Of a stretch of 64,000 nt of DNA, positions 19,264 to 27,672 are shown one piece after another. Every line of letters begins with the position of its first letter. Position 1 is the first letter of the stretch. This DNA is from Chitinophaga agrisoli (GTDB taxonomy: Bacteria > Bacteroidota > Bacteroidia > Chitinophagales > Chitinophagaceae): positions 1,294,481 to 1,358,480 of the forward strand of contig NZ_VUOC01000002.1 in NCBI RefSeq assembly GCF_008386695.1. Reading direction: 5' to 3'. Under the pieces are notes generated by a model. That model was given only the letters and a program-made list of their open reading frames with translations, was not told where the DNA came from and did no database searches. The position numbers and the translations under genes were made by a program.

Positions 19264-20790
19264 ATGAAAAACATTATCATTTTTATAGCGGCAGCCAGCC
19301 TGGCCCTGGGCTGTAAAAAAAGCACCCTGGAGCTGTTGAATCCCAATCAGCTCACCACAGAGACCTACTGGAAAACGGAAACGGATGTACAAAGCGCCCT
19401 GGCGGCCACTTACGGCCTGTTAAGGGATGTGAACGGAGGTTTCTGGGGCGTGCGGGGTATTGAGACCAGCAACGGCCGGGGCGATGATTTCTTTATCCGT
19501 AATGACGTAGCAACATTATACCAGCTTTCTACTTTTACCAATACGCCTGATAATGGCCCGGTAAATGATATGTGGAATACCTGTTACAGGGCCATTTTCC
19601 GCGCCAACCAGATCATGGAGAATGTTGACAAAGTAAGCGAGCTCTCTGCAGATGCAAAAGCGGCTTACGTAGCGGAAGCTAAATTCCTGCGCGGGTTAAA
19701 CTATTTTATCCTGGCCATCAATTTTGGCGATGCGCCTATTAATTTAAAAACAGCGGCTACCAAAGACGATTATTTTGTAGCGAAGTCCCCGGAAGCGGAT
19801 GTATGGGCACAGGCAAAACAGGATTTTACGGACGCCGCCGCCGGCCTGCCGGTTGCCTATGATAAGCAATGGGTAGGCAGGGCCACCCGTGGCGCTGCTA
19901 TCGCCTATCTGGGCAAAGCCCAGCTATATACAAAGGACTGGCCGGGTGCTGCCACTACACTGGCAAAGCTGACAACCGCGCCTTTTAACTATCAGCTGAT
20001 GCCGCAGTACGGCGATAACTTTGTGGTAGCCCACGAAAACAACCAGGAGTCTGTATTTGAAATACAGCTGGGCGATGTAGGCGGCACTGACCCATGGGCC
20101 GGCGAAAACTCTGCCCAGGCCCTTGGCGTTACCACCGCCCAGGAGTTTGCGCCTGCGGAAGTGGCCGGCTGGTTTGAAGTAAGCCCAACGGATAAGCTGT
20201 TCAATGAGTTTAAAAAAGAAAAAACCGTGGACAATGATTTTGACCCGCGTATGTATGCTACGCTGATATGGGATTATCCGGGCGCTACTTTTTACACCAA
20301 ACCATTCACCAGCTTTAAATTGATTTTTGGCTACAGTTCCATGTTCAAAAAATACCAGAACTATACGCAGAAAGATGAGATCACGGGCGCCAGCGGCGCA
20401 TCCAACTACACCTCCAGCAATAATGAACGGGCCCTGCGTTATGATGATGTGCTGCTGATGCTGGCAGAAGCGCTTACCATGCAGGGCAAACCGGGCGAAG
20501 CTTATCCATTTGTAAAACAGATCCGCGACCGGGCCAAACTGGCGCCCCTTACCGCCGGCCTTACCCAGGATCAGATGATGGCCGAGATCAGGCACCAGCG
20601 TATGCTGGAATTCGCACGGGAAGGCCAGCGTTTCTATGATCTGAAAAGATGGGGATTACTCAAACAGGAGATCACCAATAGTGATAAAGTAGGAAAACAA
20701 TTTTATGTAGCGGGTAAACATGACTATTTTCCCGTACCGCAGCAAGAAATGAATTCCAATCCCAAGATGGTGCAGAATTCACATTGGTAA
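19264..20790 (+). CDS. SusD/RagB family glycan-binding outer-membrane lipoprotein
   Basis: A 508-residue partner of the SusC just upstream. Lipobox ALGC places the lipid at Cys17, followed by LELLNPNQLTTETYWKTETDVQSALAATYG, the SusD N-terminal signature. The C-terminal half has RYDDVLLMLAEALTMQG and IRHQRMLEFAREGQRFYDLKRWG. It caps the transporter and binds the imported oligosaccharide. It is 29 bases upstream of the GH2 gene in the same operon. Confidence 0.95.
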   Translation: MKNIIIFIAAASLALGCKKSTLELLNPNQLTTETYWKTETDVQSALAATYGLLRDVNGGFWGVRGIETSNGRGDDFFIRNDVATLYQLSTFTNTPDNGPVNDMWNTCYRAIFRANQIMENVDKVSELSADAKAAYVAEAKFLRGLNYFILAINFGDAPINLKTAATKDDYFVAKSPEADVWAQAKQDFTDAAAGLPVAYDKQWVGRATRGAAIAYLGKAQLYTKDWPGAATTLAKLTTAPFNYQLMPQYGDNFVVAHENNQESVFEIQLGDVGGTDPWAGENSAQALGVTTAQEFAPAEVAGWFEVSPTDKLFNEFKKEKTVDNDFDPRMYATLIWDYPGATFYTKPFTSFKLIFGYSSMFKKYQNYTQKDEITGASGASNYTSSNNERALRYDDVLLMLAEALTMQGKPGEAYPFVKQIRDRAKLAPLTAGLTQDQMMAEIRHQRMLEFAREGQRFYDLKRWGLLKQEITNSDKVGKQFYVAGKHDYFPVPQQEMNSNPKMVQNSHW

Positions 20791-20819
20791 TTTAAACGAC
20801 TGATCCAATTGTAGGTATT

Positions 20820-23684
20820 ATGAAGATAACAGCCATCTTTTCTATTAGTACATTTTTGCTACTGGGCTCCTTATTGGTAGCCCGGGGCCAGCAATGGACC
20901 GCCACTCCGCCCTTTAAGGAGGAGACAGACCTTTCCGGCGACTGGCGGTTCCGCACAGACCCCCAGGACAAGGGCGAGCAGGAGCAATGGTACAAACAAA
21001 CGCTACCGGAAACGGTAAAACTCCCCGGTTCTATGACCACCAACCAGAAAGGGGATGATATAACGGTGAATACACCCTGGACAGGCAGCATCTTTGACTC
21101 CAGCTGGTTCCATGACCCGGCGTACAGCCAATACCGTATAGCCGGAAAAGTAAAAGTGCCTTTCTGGCTGCAACCGGACAAATATTACAAAGGAGCCGCC
21201 TGGTACCAGCGTACGATAGACATACCCGCAAACTGGGATGGCCGCGAGCTGGAACTATTCCTGGAGCGCTGCCATTGGGAAACAAAGGTATGGATAGACG
21301 ATACCTATGCAGGTATGCAAAACAGCCTGGCTACCCCGCATGTATATACGCTAACGGGGAAATTGGCTCCAGGCCAGCATACACTCAGCATCCGGGTAGA
21401 TAACCGGGTGAAGGATATAGACGTTGGTCCCAACTCGCACAGCATTTCAGACCACACACAGGGCAACTGGAACGGGCTGGCCGGCCGGCTGCTGCTAAAA
21501 GCGAAAAACGATGTTTACATCAGCGATGTACAGCTGTATCCGGATATAGCCGCCAAAAACGTTACCGCGCTTATAACGGTGCGTAACAACAGCGGCAAGC
21601 CGGTAGCTGCCAATGTGAGCCTGCAGGCGATGGCGCAAACACAGGGAGCTGAAACTTTACAGCAGGTAGCCGCCAGTCAGCAGGTGGATACCAGCGCGGT
21701 TATTAAAGTGGTATATCCTATGGGCCAGCATCCCCTGTTATGGGATGAGTTCCATCCCAATGTGTACCAGATGACGGTTGCAGTATCTGCCGGAAAGCCG
21801 CCGTATGATATCCGGCAGGTGTTATTTGGTATGCGGGAGTTTGCCACCAAAGGCACGCACTTCACAATCAACGGCCGCCCCACTTTTTTGCGGGGCACGC
21901 TGGAATGCGCGGCTTTCCCTAAGACAGGTTATCCGCCTACGGATACGGCCTCCTGGATGCGTATATTCCGCATCTGCCGGTCCTATGGGCTTAACCACCT
22001 GCGCTTTCACTCCTGGTGCCCGCCGGAGGCCGCGTTTGAAGCGGCAGACCGCTCCGGCTTTTACCTGCATATAGAATGTTCTTCCTGGGCCAACCAGGGG
22101 GCTGTTATTGGCGATGGGAAACCGCTGGATGCATACATCTATGAAGAGAGCCGGAAGATCGTGAAAGCCTATGGCAACCACCCCTCTTTTTGTATGCTGT
22201 TATACGGCAATGAACCGGCCGGCAAACACCATGTGCAGTACCTCACGGATTTTGTAAAGTACTGGAAACAGCGGGATAGCCGCCGGTTATACTCTACCGG
22301 CGCCGGCTGGCCCATCATCAGCGAAAGCGATTTTAACAGCACGCCCGCGCCCCGCATCCAGCAATGGGGAGAAGGGCTGAAGAGTATCATTAACAGTCAG
22401 CCGCCGCGTACGGATTATGACTGGTCTGCCATCATCAGTAAATGGCAGCACCCTACCGTAAGCCATGAGATCGGCCAATGGTGCGTATACCCGGACTTTG
22501 ACGAGATCAAACAATATGATGGCGTGCTTAAAGCCAAAAACTTTGAGATCTTCCGCGATCAGCTGCAGAAGAACGGGATGGGTAAACTAGCCCATGATTT
22601 CCTGCTGGCCTCCGGAAAATTGCAGGTATTGTGTTACAAGGCAGATATTGAGGCCGCGTTGCGCACGCCTGGTTTTGGCGGTTTTCAACTGTTAGGGCTT
22701 TATGATTTTCCGGGACAGGGCACCGCATTAGTAGGTGTGCTGAACCCCTTCTGGAGAGATAAAGGTTATGTTACCGGCCCGGAATACAGCAGCTTCTGTA
22801 ATGCGGTAGTGCCGCTGGTACGGCTGCCTAAAATGGTATACCTGAGCAATGAGCATTTAAGCGCGGATGTGGAAATAGCGCAGTTTGGCCCGGCCGTATT
22901 AACTGGCGCTACGCCCTCCTGGCAGATCAGTAACAGCGAAGGGCAGGTGCTTTTTAAAGACGATCTTCCCAAAAAGGATATTCCTTTTGGCAATGCCATC
23001 AACCTGGGACAGATCAACACCAGCTTATCATCCATCACCAAACCATCCCGGCTTACACTAACGGTTGAAGTGGCCGGTTATAAAAACGCCTGGGATATAT
23101 TTGTTTATCCAGCCTACCTGCCCGCTGCTGACCCGCATATACTGGTTACGCAGGAGCTGGATCAACAGGCGCAGGATGTGCTGAATAGTGGCGGTAAGGT
23201 ATTGTTATCGCTTAAAAAAGGCGCGCTTAAAGCAGACAAAGGAGGCGATATCGCCATCGGATTTTCCAGCATATTCTGGAACACCGCCTGGACAAAACAG
23301 CAGCCACCGGTAACGCTGGGCATCCTTTGTGATTCAACGCACCCCGCGCTCCGGGAGTTCCCTACGCAAAGCTTCAGCAACTGGCAATGGCAGGATGCTA
23401 TGTCGCACGCCGGCGCGATAAAACTGGATGCTGTTAAAAAGGGTTTACAGCCCATTGTAAGGGTGATAGATGACTGGGTAACGGCCAGATCACTGGGGTT
23501 GCTGTTTGAGTGTAAAGTAGGCAAAGGCAGCCTGCTGGTGTCCGGCATAGACCTCGTTACAGACCGCGCACGTCGGCCGGAAGCCAGGCAGTTGTTATTC
23601 AGCTTACAACAGTATATGCATTCCAAAGATTTTAAGCCGGACGCGAAGGTGGATCTGGCGCAGATCACCGCGCTGTACCAGTAA
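20820..23684 (+). CDS. GH2 family glycoside hydrolase (beta-galactosidase/beta-mannosidase-like)
   Basis: A 954-residue exported enzyme with signal peptide (about 1-22). The order is a galactose-binding-like sugar-binding domain with DLSGDWRFRTD and ELFLERCHWETKVWIDDTYAG, an Ig-like domain, a TIM barrel from GMREFATKGTHFTINGRPTFLRGT, and a C-terminal extension of about 300 residues with no clear family. The GH2 acid/base is Glu465 in LLYGNEPAG and the likely nucleophile is Glu550 in SHEIGQWC. As third gene of the SusC-SusD operon it should process the imported glycan. GH92 next door makes a mannose-containing substrate possible, but GH2 covers several specificities and I do not choose one. 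Confidence 0.88.
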   Translation: MKITAIFSISTFLLLGSLLVARGQQWTATPPFKEETDLSGDWRFRTDPQDKGEQEQWYKQTLPETVKLPGSMTTNQKGDDITVNTPWTGSIFDSSWFHDPAYSQYRIAGKVKVPFWLQPDKYYKGAAWYQRTIDIPANWDGRELELFLERCHWETKVWIDDTYAGMQNSLATPHVYTLTGKLAPGQHTLSIRVDNRVKDIDVGPNSHSISDHTQGNWNGLAGRLLLKAKNDVYISDVQLYPDIAAKNVTALITVRNNSGKPVAANVSLQAMAQTQGAETLQQVAASQQVDTSAVIKVVYPMGQHPLLWDEFHPNVYQMTVAVSAGKPPYDIRQVLFGMREFATKGTHFTINGRPTFLRGTLECAAFPKTGYPPTDTASWMRIFRICRSYGLNHLRFHSWCPPEAAFEAADRSGFYLHIECSSWANQGAVIGDGKPLDAYIYEESRKIVKAYGNHPSFCMLLYGNEPAGKHHVQYLTDFVKYWKQRDSRRLYSTGAGWPIISESDFNSTPAPRIQQWGEGLKSIINSQPPRTDYDWSAIISKWQHPTVSHEIGQWCVYPDFDEIKQYDGVLKAKNFEIFRDQLQKNGMGKLAHDFLLASGKLQVLCYKADIEAALRTPGFGGFQLLGLYDFPGQGTALVGVLNPFWRDKGYVTGPEYSSFCNAVVPLVRLPKMVYLSNEHLSADVEIAQFGPAVLTGATPSWQISNSEGQVLFKDDLPKKDIPFGNAINLGQINTSLSSITKPSRLTLTVEVAGYKNAWDIFVYPAYLPAADPHILVTQELDQQAQDVLNSGGKVLLSLKKGALKADKGGDIAIGFSSIFWNTAWTKQQPPVTLGILCDSTHPALREFPTQSFSNWQWQDAMSHAGAIKLDAVKKGLQPIVRVIDDWVTARSLGLLFECKVGKGSLLVSGIDLVTDRARRPEARQLLFSLQQYMHSKDFKPDAKVDLAQITALYQ

Positions 23685-23727
23685 ACAAACGCGCTGAGGG
23701 CTGTTTAATACACGCCTGTATACAACG

Positions 23728-23760
23728 AGGGCGTCTCTTATGCGGAGGCGCCCTTTCTTT
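23728..23760. terminator. Hairpin terminator between GH2 and AraC genes
   Basis: A 10-bp stem with one G-T pair (AGGGCGTCTC at 23728-23737 with GAGGCGCCCT at 23745-23754), a seven-base loop and a T-rich tail. It separates the convergent GH2 and AraC genes. Confidence 0.75.
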
Positions 23761-24656
23761 TAGCTTTTCTTATGCTGATTTTTATAAGAGGCGGGCGATT
23801 TCCCCATTAATTTCTTAAACAGGCGGGAGAAATAATAGGGATCCTGGAACCCCAGCTCCGCACATATCTCCTTAATGTTACGGTCACTGAAATAAAGGTA
23901 CTGGCAGGACTGCTGTATTTTAAGCTGGCTGAAATACTGGTTGGGAGAGCTGCCCATTTTGGTCTTGAACAATCTTGAATACTGAGATACAGAAAGATGT
24001 TGCTGCCTGGCCAGCTGCTCCAGCGTGAACATCTGCCGCAGGTTGCGTTTCATAAATGCAATGGAGTCTGATACCACATCATCGTCCTGGTAAGCGGGAT
24101 TGATCTCCTTAAAATAAATAAATGATGAAATGTAATTAAACAGCTTGATGTTGGCGATCTCCAGCTCTTTTTCATCAAAGCTGCTCTCCAGCAGGGATAT
24201 GATCTCTTCAAAATCCCGGATCCGTTTTTCATCGTAAGGGATGGAGAGCATGCGGGTCTTATGCTCATAATACCTGGCTGTTAACAGATCCGCCGCCTCT
24301 CCTGTAAAATGCACCCAATAGATGCTCCAGGGATCATCCTGTGCGCTTTTATAGTGATGCGGAACATTCTTTGGGATGATAAAAAAAGTATTAGGCGCCA
24401 GATCAACGGTTGTTCCCGGCAGCTGGATCACCCCCTTCCCTTCTGTACAATACAGCAGGATATTCTGGTGGCAGCCTGCTTTCCGCTCCCGGTCGTGATT
24501 TACGGCATGCGGATAAAAGCCCATATCTGTGAGATAGAACCGGTTAATCAACCCATTCTTAATAACGTTCTTTCTGATGTTGGGCGGAAGCACGATCATC
24601 CGTTGGCCGATGAACCCTTCCTTGATCTTTTTTGAAATACTTTCAACACTATTCAT
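23760..24656 (-). CDS. AraC family transcriptional regulator
   Basis: A 298-residue regulator with an N-terminal cupin-like effector domain (LLYCTEGKGVIQLPGTTVDLAPNTFFIIPKNVPHHY, about 65-110) and a C-terminal double helix-turn-helix (about 200-298; SVSQYSRLFKTKMGSSPNQYFSQLKI and ICAELGFQDPYYFSRLFKKLMGKSPASYK). The sequence is typical of AraC proteins that control polysaccharide-utilisation loci. It directly follows the SusC-SusD-GH2 operon on the opposite strand, so it is the likely regulator of that operon and of the GH92 gene. Confidence 0.92.
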   Translation of the reverse strand: MNSVESISKKIKEGFIGQRMIVLPPNIRKNVIKNGLINRFYLTDMGFYPHAVNHDRERKAGCHQNILLYCTEGKGVIQLPGTTVDLAPNTFFIIPKNVPHHYKSAQDDPWSIYWVHFTGEAADLLTARYYEHKTRMLSIPYDEKRIRDFEEIISLLESSFDEKELEIANIKLFNYISSFIYFKEINPAYQDDDVVSDSIAFMKRNLRQMFTLEQLARQQHLSVSQYSRLFKTKMGSSPNQYFSQLKIQQSCQYLYFSDRNIKEICAELGFQDPYYFSRLFKKLMGKSPASYKNQHKKS

Positions 24657-24775
24657 AAGATCAATATTCTTTCATGAGTGGAACTGTATACAATATCACT
24701 ATTTAACCATTAAGGCCGTTACCGGTAATAACATTGTCCATTATTGTGCGAAAATAGTCCATCCATAAAATATAT

Positions 24776-24820
24776 TTTGTCAACCGATCGGTTGCATTTA
24801 TATTTGCAACCGATCAGTTG
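24776..24820 (+). promoter_or_regulatory. ArsR-operon promoter with twin palindromic operators
   Basis: A textbook Bacteroidota promoter: TTTG (24776-24779), a 19-base spacer and TATATTTG (24799-24806). A perfect 14-base palindrome CAACCGATCGGTTG (24781-24794) fills the spacer and a near-identical CAACCGATCAGTTG (24807-24820) follows the -7 box directly, 26 bp from the first. Bound protein would block polymerase. The first gene downstream is an ArsR-type repressor whose ATG lies eight bases after the second site, so autorepression is the natural reading. Confidence 0.8.
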
Positions 24821-24828
24821 CTTATACA

Positions 24829-25176
24829 ATGAGGAGAGATGTATTCCAGGCCATTGCTGATCCTACCCGGCGGGAGATCATTGGCGTTATTGCAAAGGAA
24901 TCGCTTACGCTAAATGCGGTGGCGGCCACTTTTGACATGAGCCGGCAGGCGGTATCCAAACATATAAAGATCCTGGTGGAGTGCGGGCTGATAGAGCTGG
25001 AGACCCAGGGCCGGGAGCGATATTGCAAACCTCGCCTGGAAAAACTGGGCGAGATATCCGGGTGGATAGCCCAATACCGTCAATACTGGGCCTCCCACCT
25101 GGATTCCATGGAAGACTACCTGAACGAAATACAAAAAACTGCTAAACCTAAGCAACATGCCACAAGAAAGAAATAG
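24829..25176 (+). CDS. ArsR-type winged-helix repressor (SdpR-like)
   Basis: A 115-residue winged-helix protein: VFQAIADPTRREIIGVIAKESLTLNAVAATFDMSRQAVSKHIKILVECGLIELETQGRERYC covers the entire ArsR-type DNA-binding domain. It lacks the metal-binding cysteines of classic ArsR sensors and belongs to the subgroup paired with SRPBCC/AHSA1 proteins. Its stop overlaps the next gene's start by 20 bases, so the two are translationally linked. The twin palindromes in its own promoter are its probable operators. Confidence 0.9.
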   Translation: MRRDVFQAIADPTRREIIGVIAKESLTLNAVAATFDMSRQAVSKHIKILVECGLIELETQGRERYCKPRLEKLGEISGWIAQYRQYWASHLDSMEDYLNEIQKTAKPKQHATRKK

Positions 25177-25624
25177 CCCTACCGCAGACCGGGAACTGTA
25201 TATTACCAAACTGGTGAATGCGCCTGTTTCCCTGGTGTGGGAAGTCTGGATCAACCCCGAACATATAGCAAAATGGTGGGGACCAAATGGTTTCAGGAAT
25301 ACAATAGAGAAAATGGACATGCGCCCGGGCGGCGAATGGGAGTTTGTTATGCATGGACCTGACGGCACTGACTACCGGAATAAGAATGTATTTACGGAAA
25401 TAGTGAAGGAAGAACGGATCGTATACGAACATGTAAGCGCGCCCAAACATACCGTTACTGTGACTTTTAGCGCGCAGGGCGCACAAACGCTGATTACCTG
25501 GCATATGGTGTTCCCTACCAGAGAGGACCTGGAACAAACGGTACGGATCTTTAAAGCAGACGAGGGCCTGCGGCAGAATACAGAAAGAATGGCCGCTTAT
25601 TTAGCCAGCATACAAGCTGCGTAA
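25157..25624 (+). CDS. SRPBCC/AHSA1 domain protein
   Basis: A 155-residue START-like hydrophobic-ligand-binding protein. The pattern REL.ITKLVNAPVSLVWEVWINPEHIAKWWGPNGF, the GGEWEFVMHGPDG turn and the C-terminal long helix are typical of the AHSA1 family. Such proteins are very often encoded directly behind an ArsR-type regulator, as here. The ligand is unknown; it may be the effector-binding or detoxifying partner of the regulator. Confidence 0.9.
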   Translation: MPQERNSPTADRELYITKLVNAPVSLVWEVWINPEHIAKWWGPNGFRNTIEKMDMRPGGEWEFVMHGPDGTDYRNKNVFTEIVKEERIVYEHVSAPKHTVTVTFSAQGAQTLITWHMVFPTREDLEQTVRIFKADEGLRQNTERMAAYLASIQAA

Positions 25625-25634
25625 AATCACCATC

Positions 25635-26483
25635 ATGCGATACATTATCATCCTTATAACTTTAACCATGCTAACAGCAAACAGCACTTACGCACAAACC
25701 GCCAATGCGGGTCACTATGCAGATATAAACGGCCTGCATATGTATTATGAACTACATGGCGAGGGACCGGCGCTGGTACTGATCCATGGCGGCGGCTCTA
25801 CCATCAACACCAGTTTTAGCCAGCTGTTACCCGCCCTTGCCAGACATTACCAGGTTATTGCTGTAGAAATGCAGGCACATGGCCGTACAAACGACCGGAA
25901 CCAGCCGTTGAGCTTTGAACAGGACGCAGATGATGTTAGCGCACTGCTGGATCATCTTAACATCAAAAGCGCGGCTATCTTTGGCTTCAGCAATGGCGCT
26001 ACTACAGCTTTGCTGATGGCTATACGGCATCCGCAACAGGTAACGCGGGTAGTGGCAGCCTCCGGTGCATACAAACGCACTGGTTGTGATCCCAGGTTCT
26101 GGGAAGGTTTTCAGCACGCGAGCCTGGACAATATGCCGCAGCCATTAAAGGACGCCTACCTGCAGGTAGCCCCCGATCCTAAAGGCCTGCAGACCATGTT
26201 TAACCGGGATGTGGAACGCATGCGCAATTTTGAAGACATGAAGGATGAAGAGATCCGTTCCATTACTGTGCCTGTACTGGTGCTGCATAGTGATCACGAT
26301 GTATCAAGTCCGGAGCATGCCGTGGAAACATACCGCCTGTTACAACATGGCGAGCTGGCCATATTACCCGGCGGCCACGGCGAGTACATGGGCGCAGCGG
26401 AAACCAGCCAGGCAGGTAATACCATGCCAGCCGCCACGTTGACTATCTTAACCACATTCCTCGATAAGCCCATCGCAAAATGA
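25635..26483 (+). CDS. Exported alpha/beta hydrolase
   Basis: A 282-residue hydrolase with a signal peptide (about 1-20, ending TYAQ). The oxyanion motif LIHGGGS lies at about 49-55, the nucleophile elbow GFSNG places Ser119, and the acid and base are probably in LHSDHD and LPGGHGEY. It starts ten bases after the SRPBCC gene and overlaps the DinB gene by four bases (ATGA), so it belongs to the ArsR operon. Substrate unknown. Confidence 0.9.
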   Translation: MRYIIILITLTMLTANSTYAQTANAGHYADINGLHMYYELHGEGPALVLIHGGGSTINTSFSQLLPALARHYQVIAVEMQAHGRTNDRNQPLSFEQDADDVSALLDHLNIKSAAIFGFSNGATTALLMAIRHPQQVTRVVAASGAYKRTGCDPRFWEGFQHASLDNMPQPLKDAYLQVAPDPKGLQTMFNRDVERMRNFEDMKDEEIRSITVPVLVLHSDHDVSSPEHAVETYRLLQHGELAILPGGHGEYMGAAETSQAGNTMPAATLTILTTFLDKPIAK

Positions 26484-27019
26484 ACCCGGCAGCCAATTTA
26501 ATTACGCAATTCAATCATACCATAGACCAATGGATCGCTTTCCTGGACGACTATACGCTGGAGATGTTATGCCAGCCGCCCCGGGAAGGATCCTGGTCAC
26601 TGGGACAGGTATACAGGCATATCATAGACGATACCAATTACCAGGTGGAACAAATGCTGGCAGCAGCTGCCAGCACCGCTAACAGTGAAGGAGAAATGCG
26701 GCCGGACGGGCAGGCTATGTTCCTTCGTAACAGTTTTCCGGACATCATGATAGAAGGCCCTGCCACTGGTTCCTATATTCCGCAGCCGGCAGATAAAGTA
26801 ATACTGCGGCAGGAGTTGCTGGCGATCAGGAAAACAGTGAATGACTTACACACATCCACAGATCTGAATGCTGCTGCCGGCAAAACGGAACACCCGGGCT
26901 TCCGTTTCTTTAGCGCGCTGGAATGGCTGCAGTTCGTAGAAATGCATATGCGCCATCACCTGCGGCAAAAGCAGCGGATCGATGGCGCATTGTTGCCCGG
27001 CGAAAAAGAGCAGGGATAG
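26480..27019 (+). CDS. DinB family protein
   Basis: A 179-residue four-helix-bundle protein of the DinB/YfiT type. Three metal-ligand-like histidines appear in the expected helices (VYRHIIDD at about 48-55 and MHMRHHLRQ near the C-terminus). The family includes thiol-dependent transferases, but the reaction here is unknown. Its ATG overlaps the hydrolase stop (ATGA). Last gene of the ArsR operon, ending three bases before a convergent gene. Confidence 0.85.
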   Translation: MNPAANLITQFNHTIDQWIAFLDDYTLEMLCQPPREGSWSLGQVYRHIIDDTNYQVEQMLAAAASTANSEGEMRPDGQAMFLRNSFPDIMIEGPATGSYIPQPADKVILRQELLAIRKTVNDLHTSTDLNAAAGKTEHPGFRFFSALEWLQFVEMHMRHHLRQKQRIDGALLPGEKEQG

Positions 27020-27022
27020 CAG

Positions 27023-27637
27023 CTATTTTTTTAATAAGGTGTTCTCATATTTAATGGTTTTTCCCTGCTCATCAGCATACCCTTTTAAAGATGTAGCAGG
27101 CGGTAATTTCTCATGCTGATAGCTGGCTATTATTGGCAGGGTTTTGACAATCATTAATGCCGTATGCAGATCGTCCAGCTTCAGGGTACCTGCCTCTATT
27201 GCTTTTAGTAAAGCCGTGTGTTGTGAAACAGACATATTATACCTATCCTCGCTGGCGGTTATCAGGTCTACAATGCTTTTACGCAGCACGGAGTCGCCGA
27301 TCCGCTCAGAAAGCGAAGTGGCGCTTCTGTAATAATCCTCATTCTTGTTGCTATACCAGTTAAAGACTCTTAAAGAGTCCTGCTTGCTATCTGACAAGCT
27401 GTCCAGCTTATCTTCCAAATGTTTTAACGCAGGGGTGTTCCCTTCCAGCTCTTCATACAAGCTCCTCACTATGCTTATGCCTCCTCTTTTTGATGAAAGA
27501 AGGTCGTACGCGGATGACCGGCTATCATCCAATGCCTTAGGAGTAGGATGCGTAGTGGTCTTTTCCTGCGGATGGGACCGCGTACAGGAGGCCAAAGCCA
27601 GCATCAAACATGCGGCGATAATTATGGGTAGTTTCAT
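27023..27637 (-). CDS. Hypothetical lipoprotein
   Basis: A 204-residue protein with a lipoprotein signal (LMLALASC, Cys18), then a polar, mostly helical body rich in charged residues. I recognise no family. It lies between the ArsR operon, convergent by three bases, and the GH92 gene upstream on the same strand (36 bases), and may be co-transcribed with that gene. Confidence 0.75.
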   Translation of the reverse strand: MKLPIIIAACLMLALASCTRSHPQEKTTTHPTPKALDDSRSSAYDLLSSKRGGISIVRSLYEELEGNTPALKHLEDKLDSLSDSKQDSLRVFNWYSNKNEDYYRSATSLSERIGDSVLRKSIVDLITASEDRYNMSVSQHTALLKAIEAGTLKLDDLHTALMIVKTLPIIASYQHEKLPPATSLKGYADEQGKTIKYENTLLKK

Positions 27638-27672
27638 ATAGGGATATATTAAGACATAAATAAGTTAACCGG

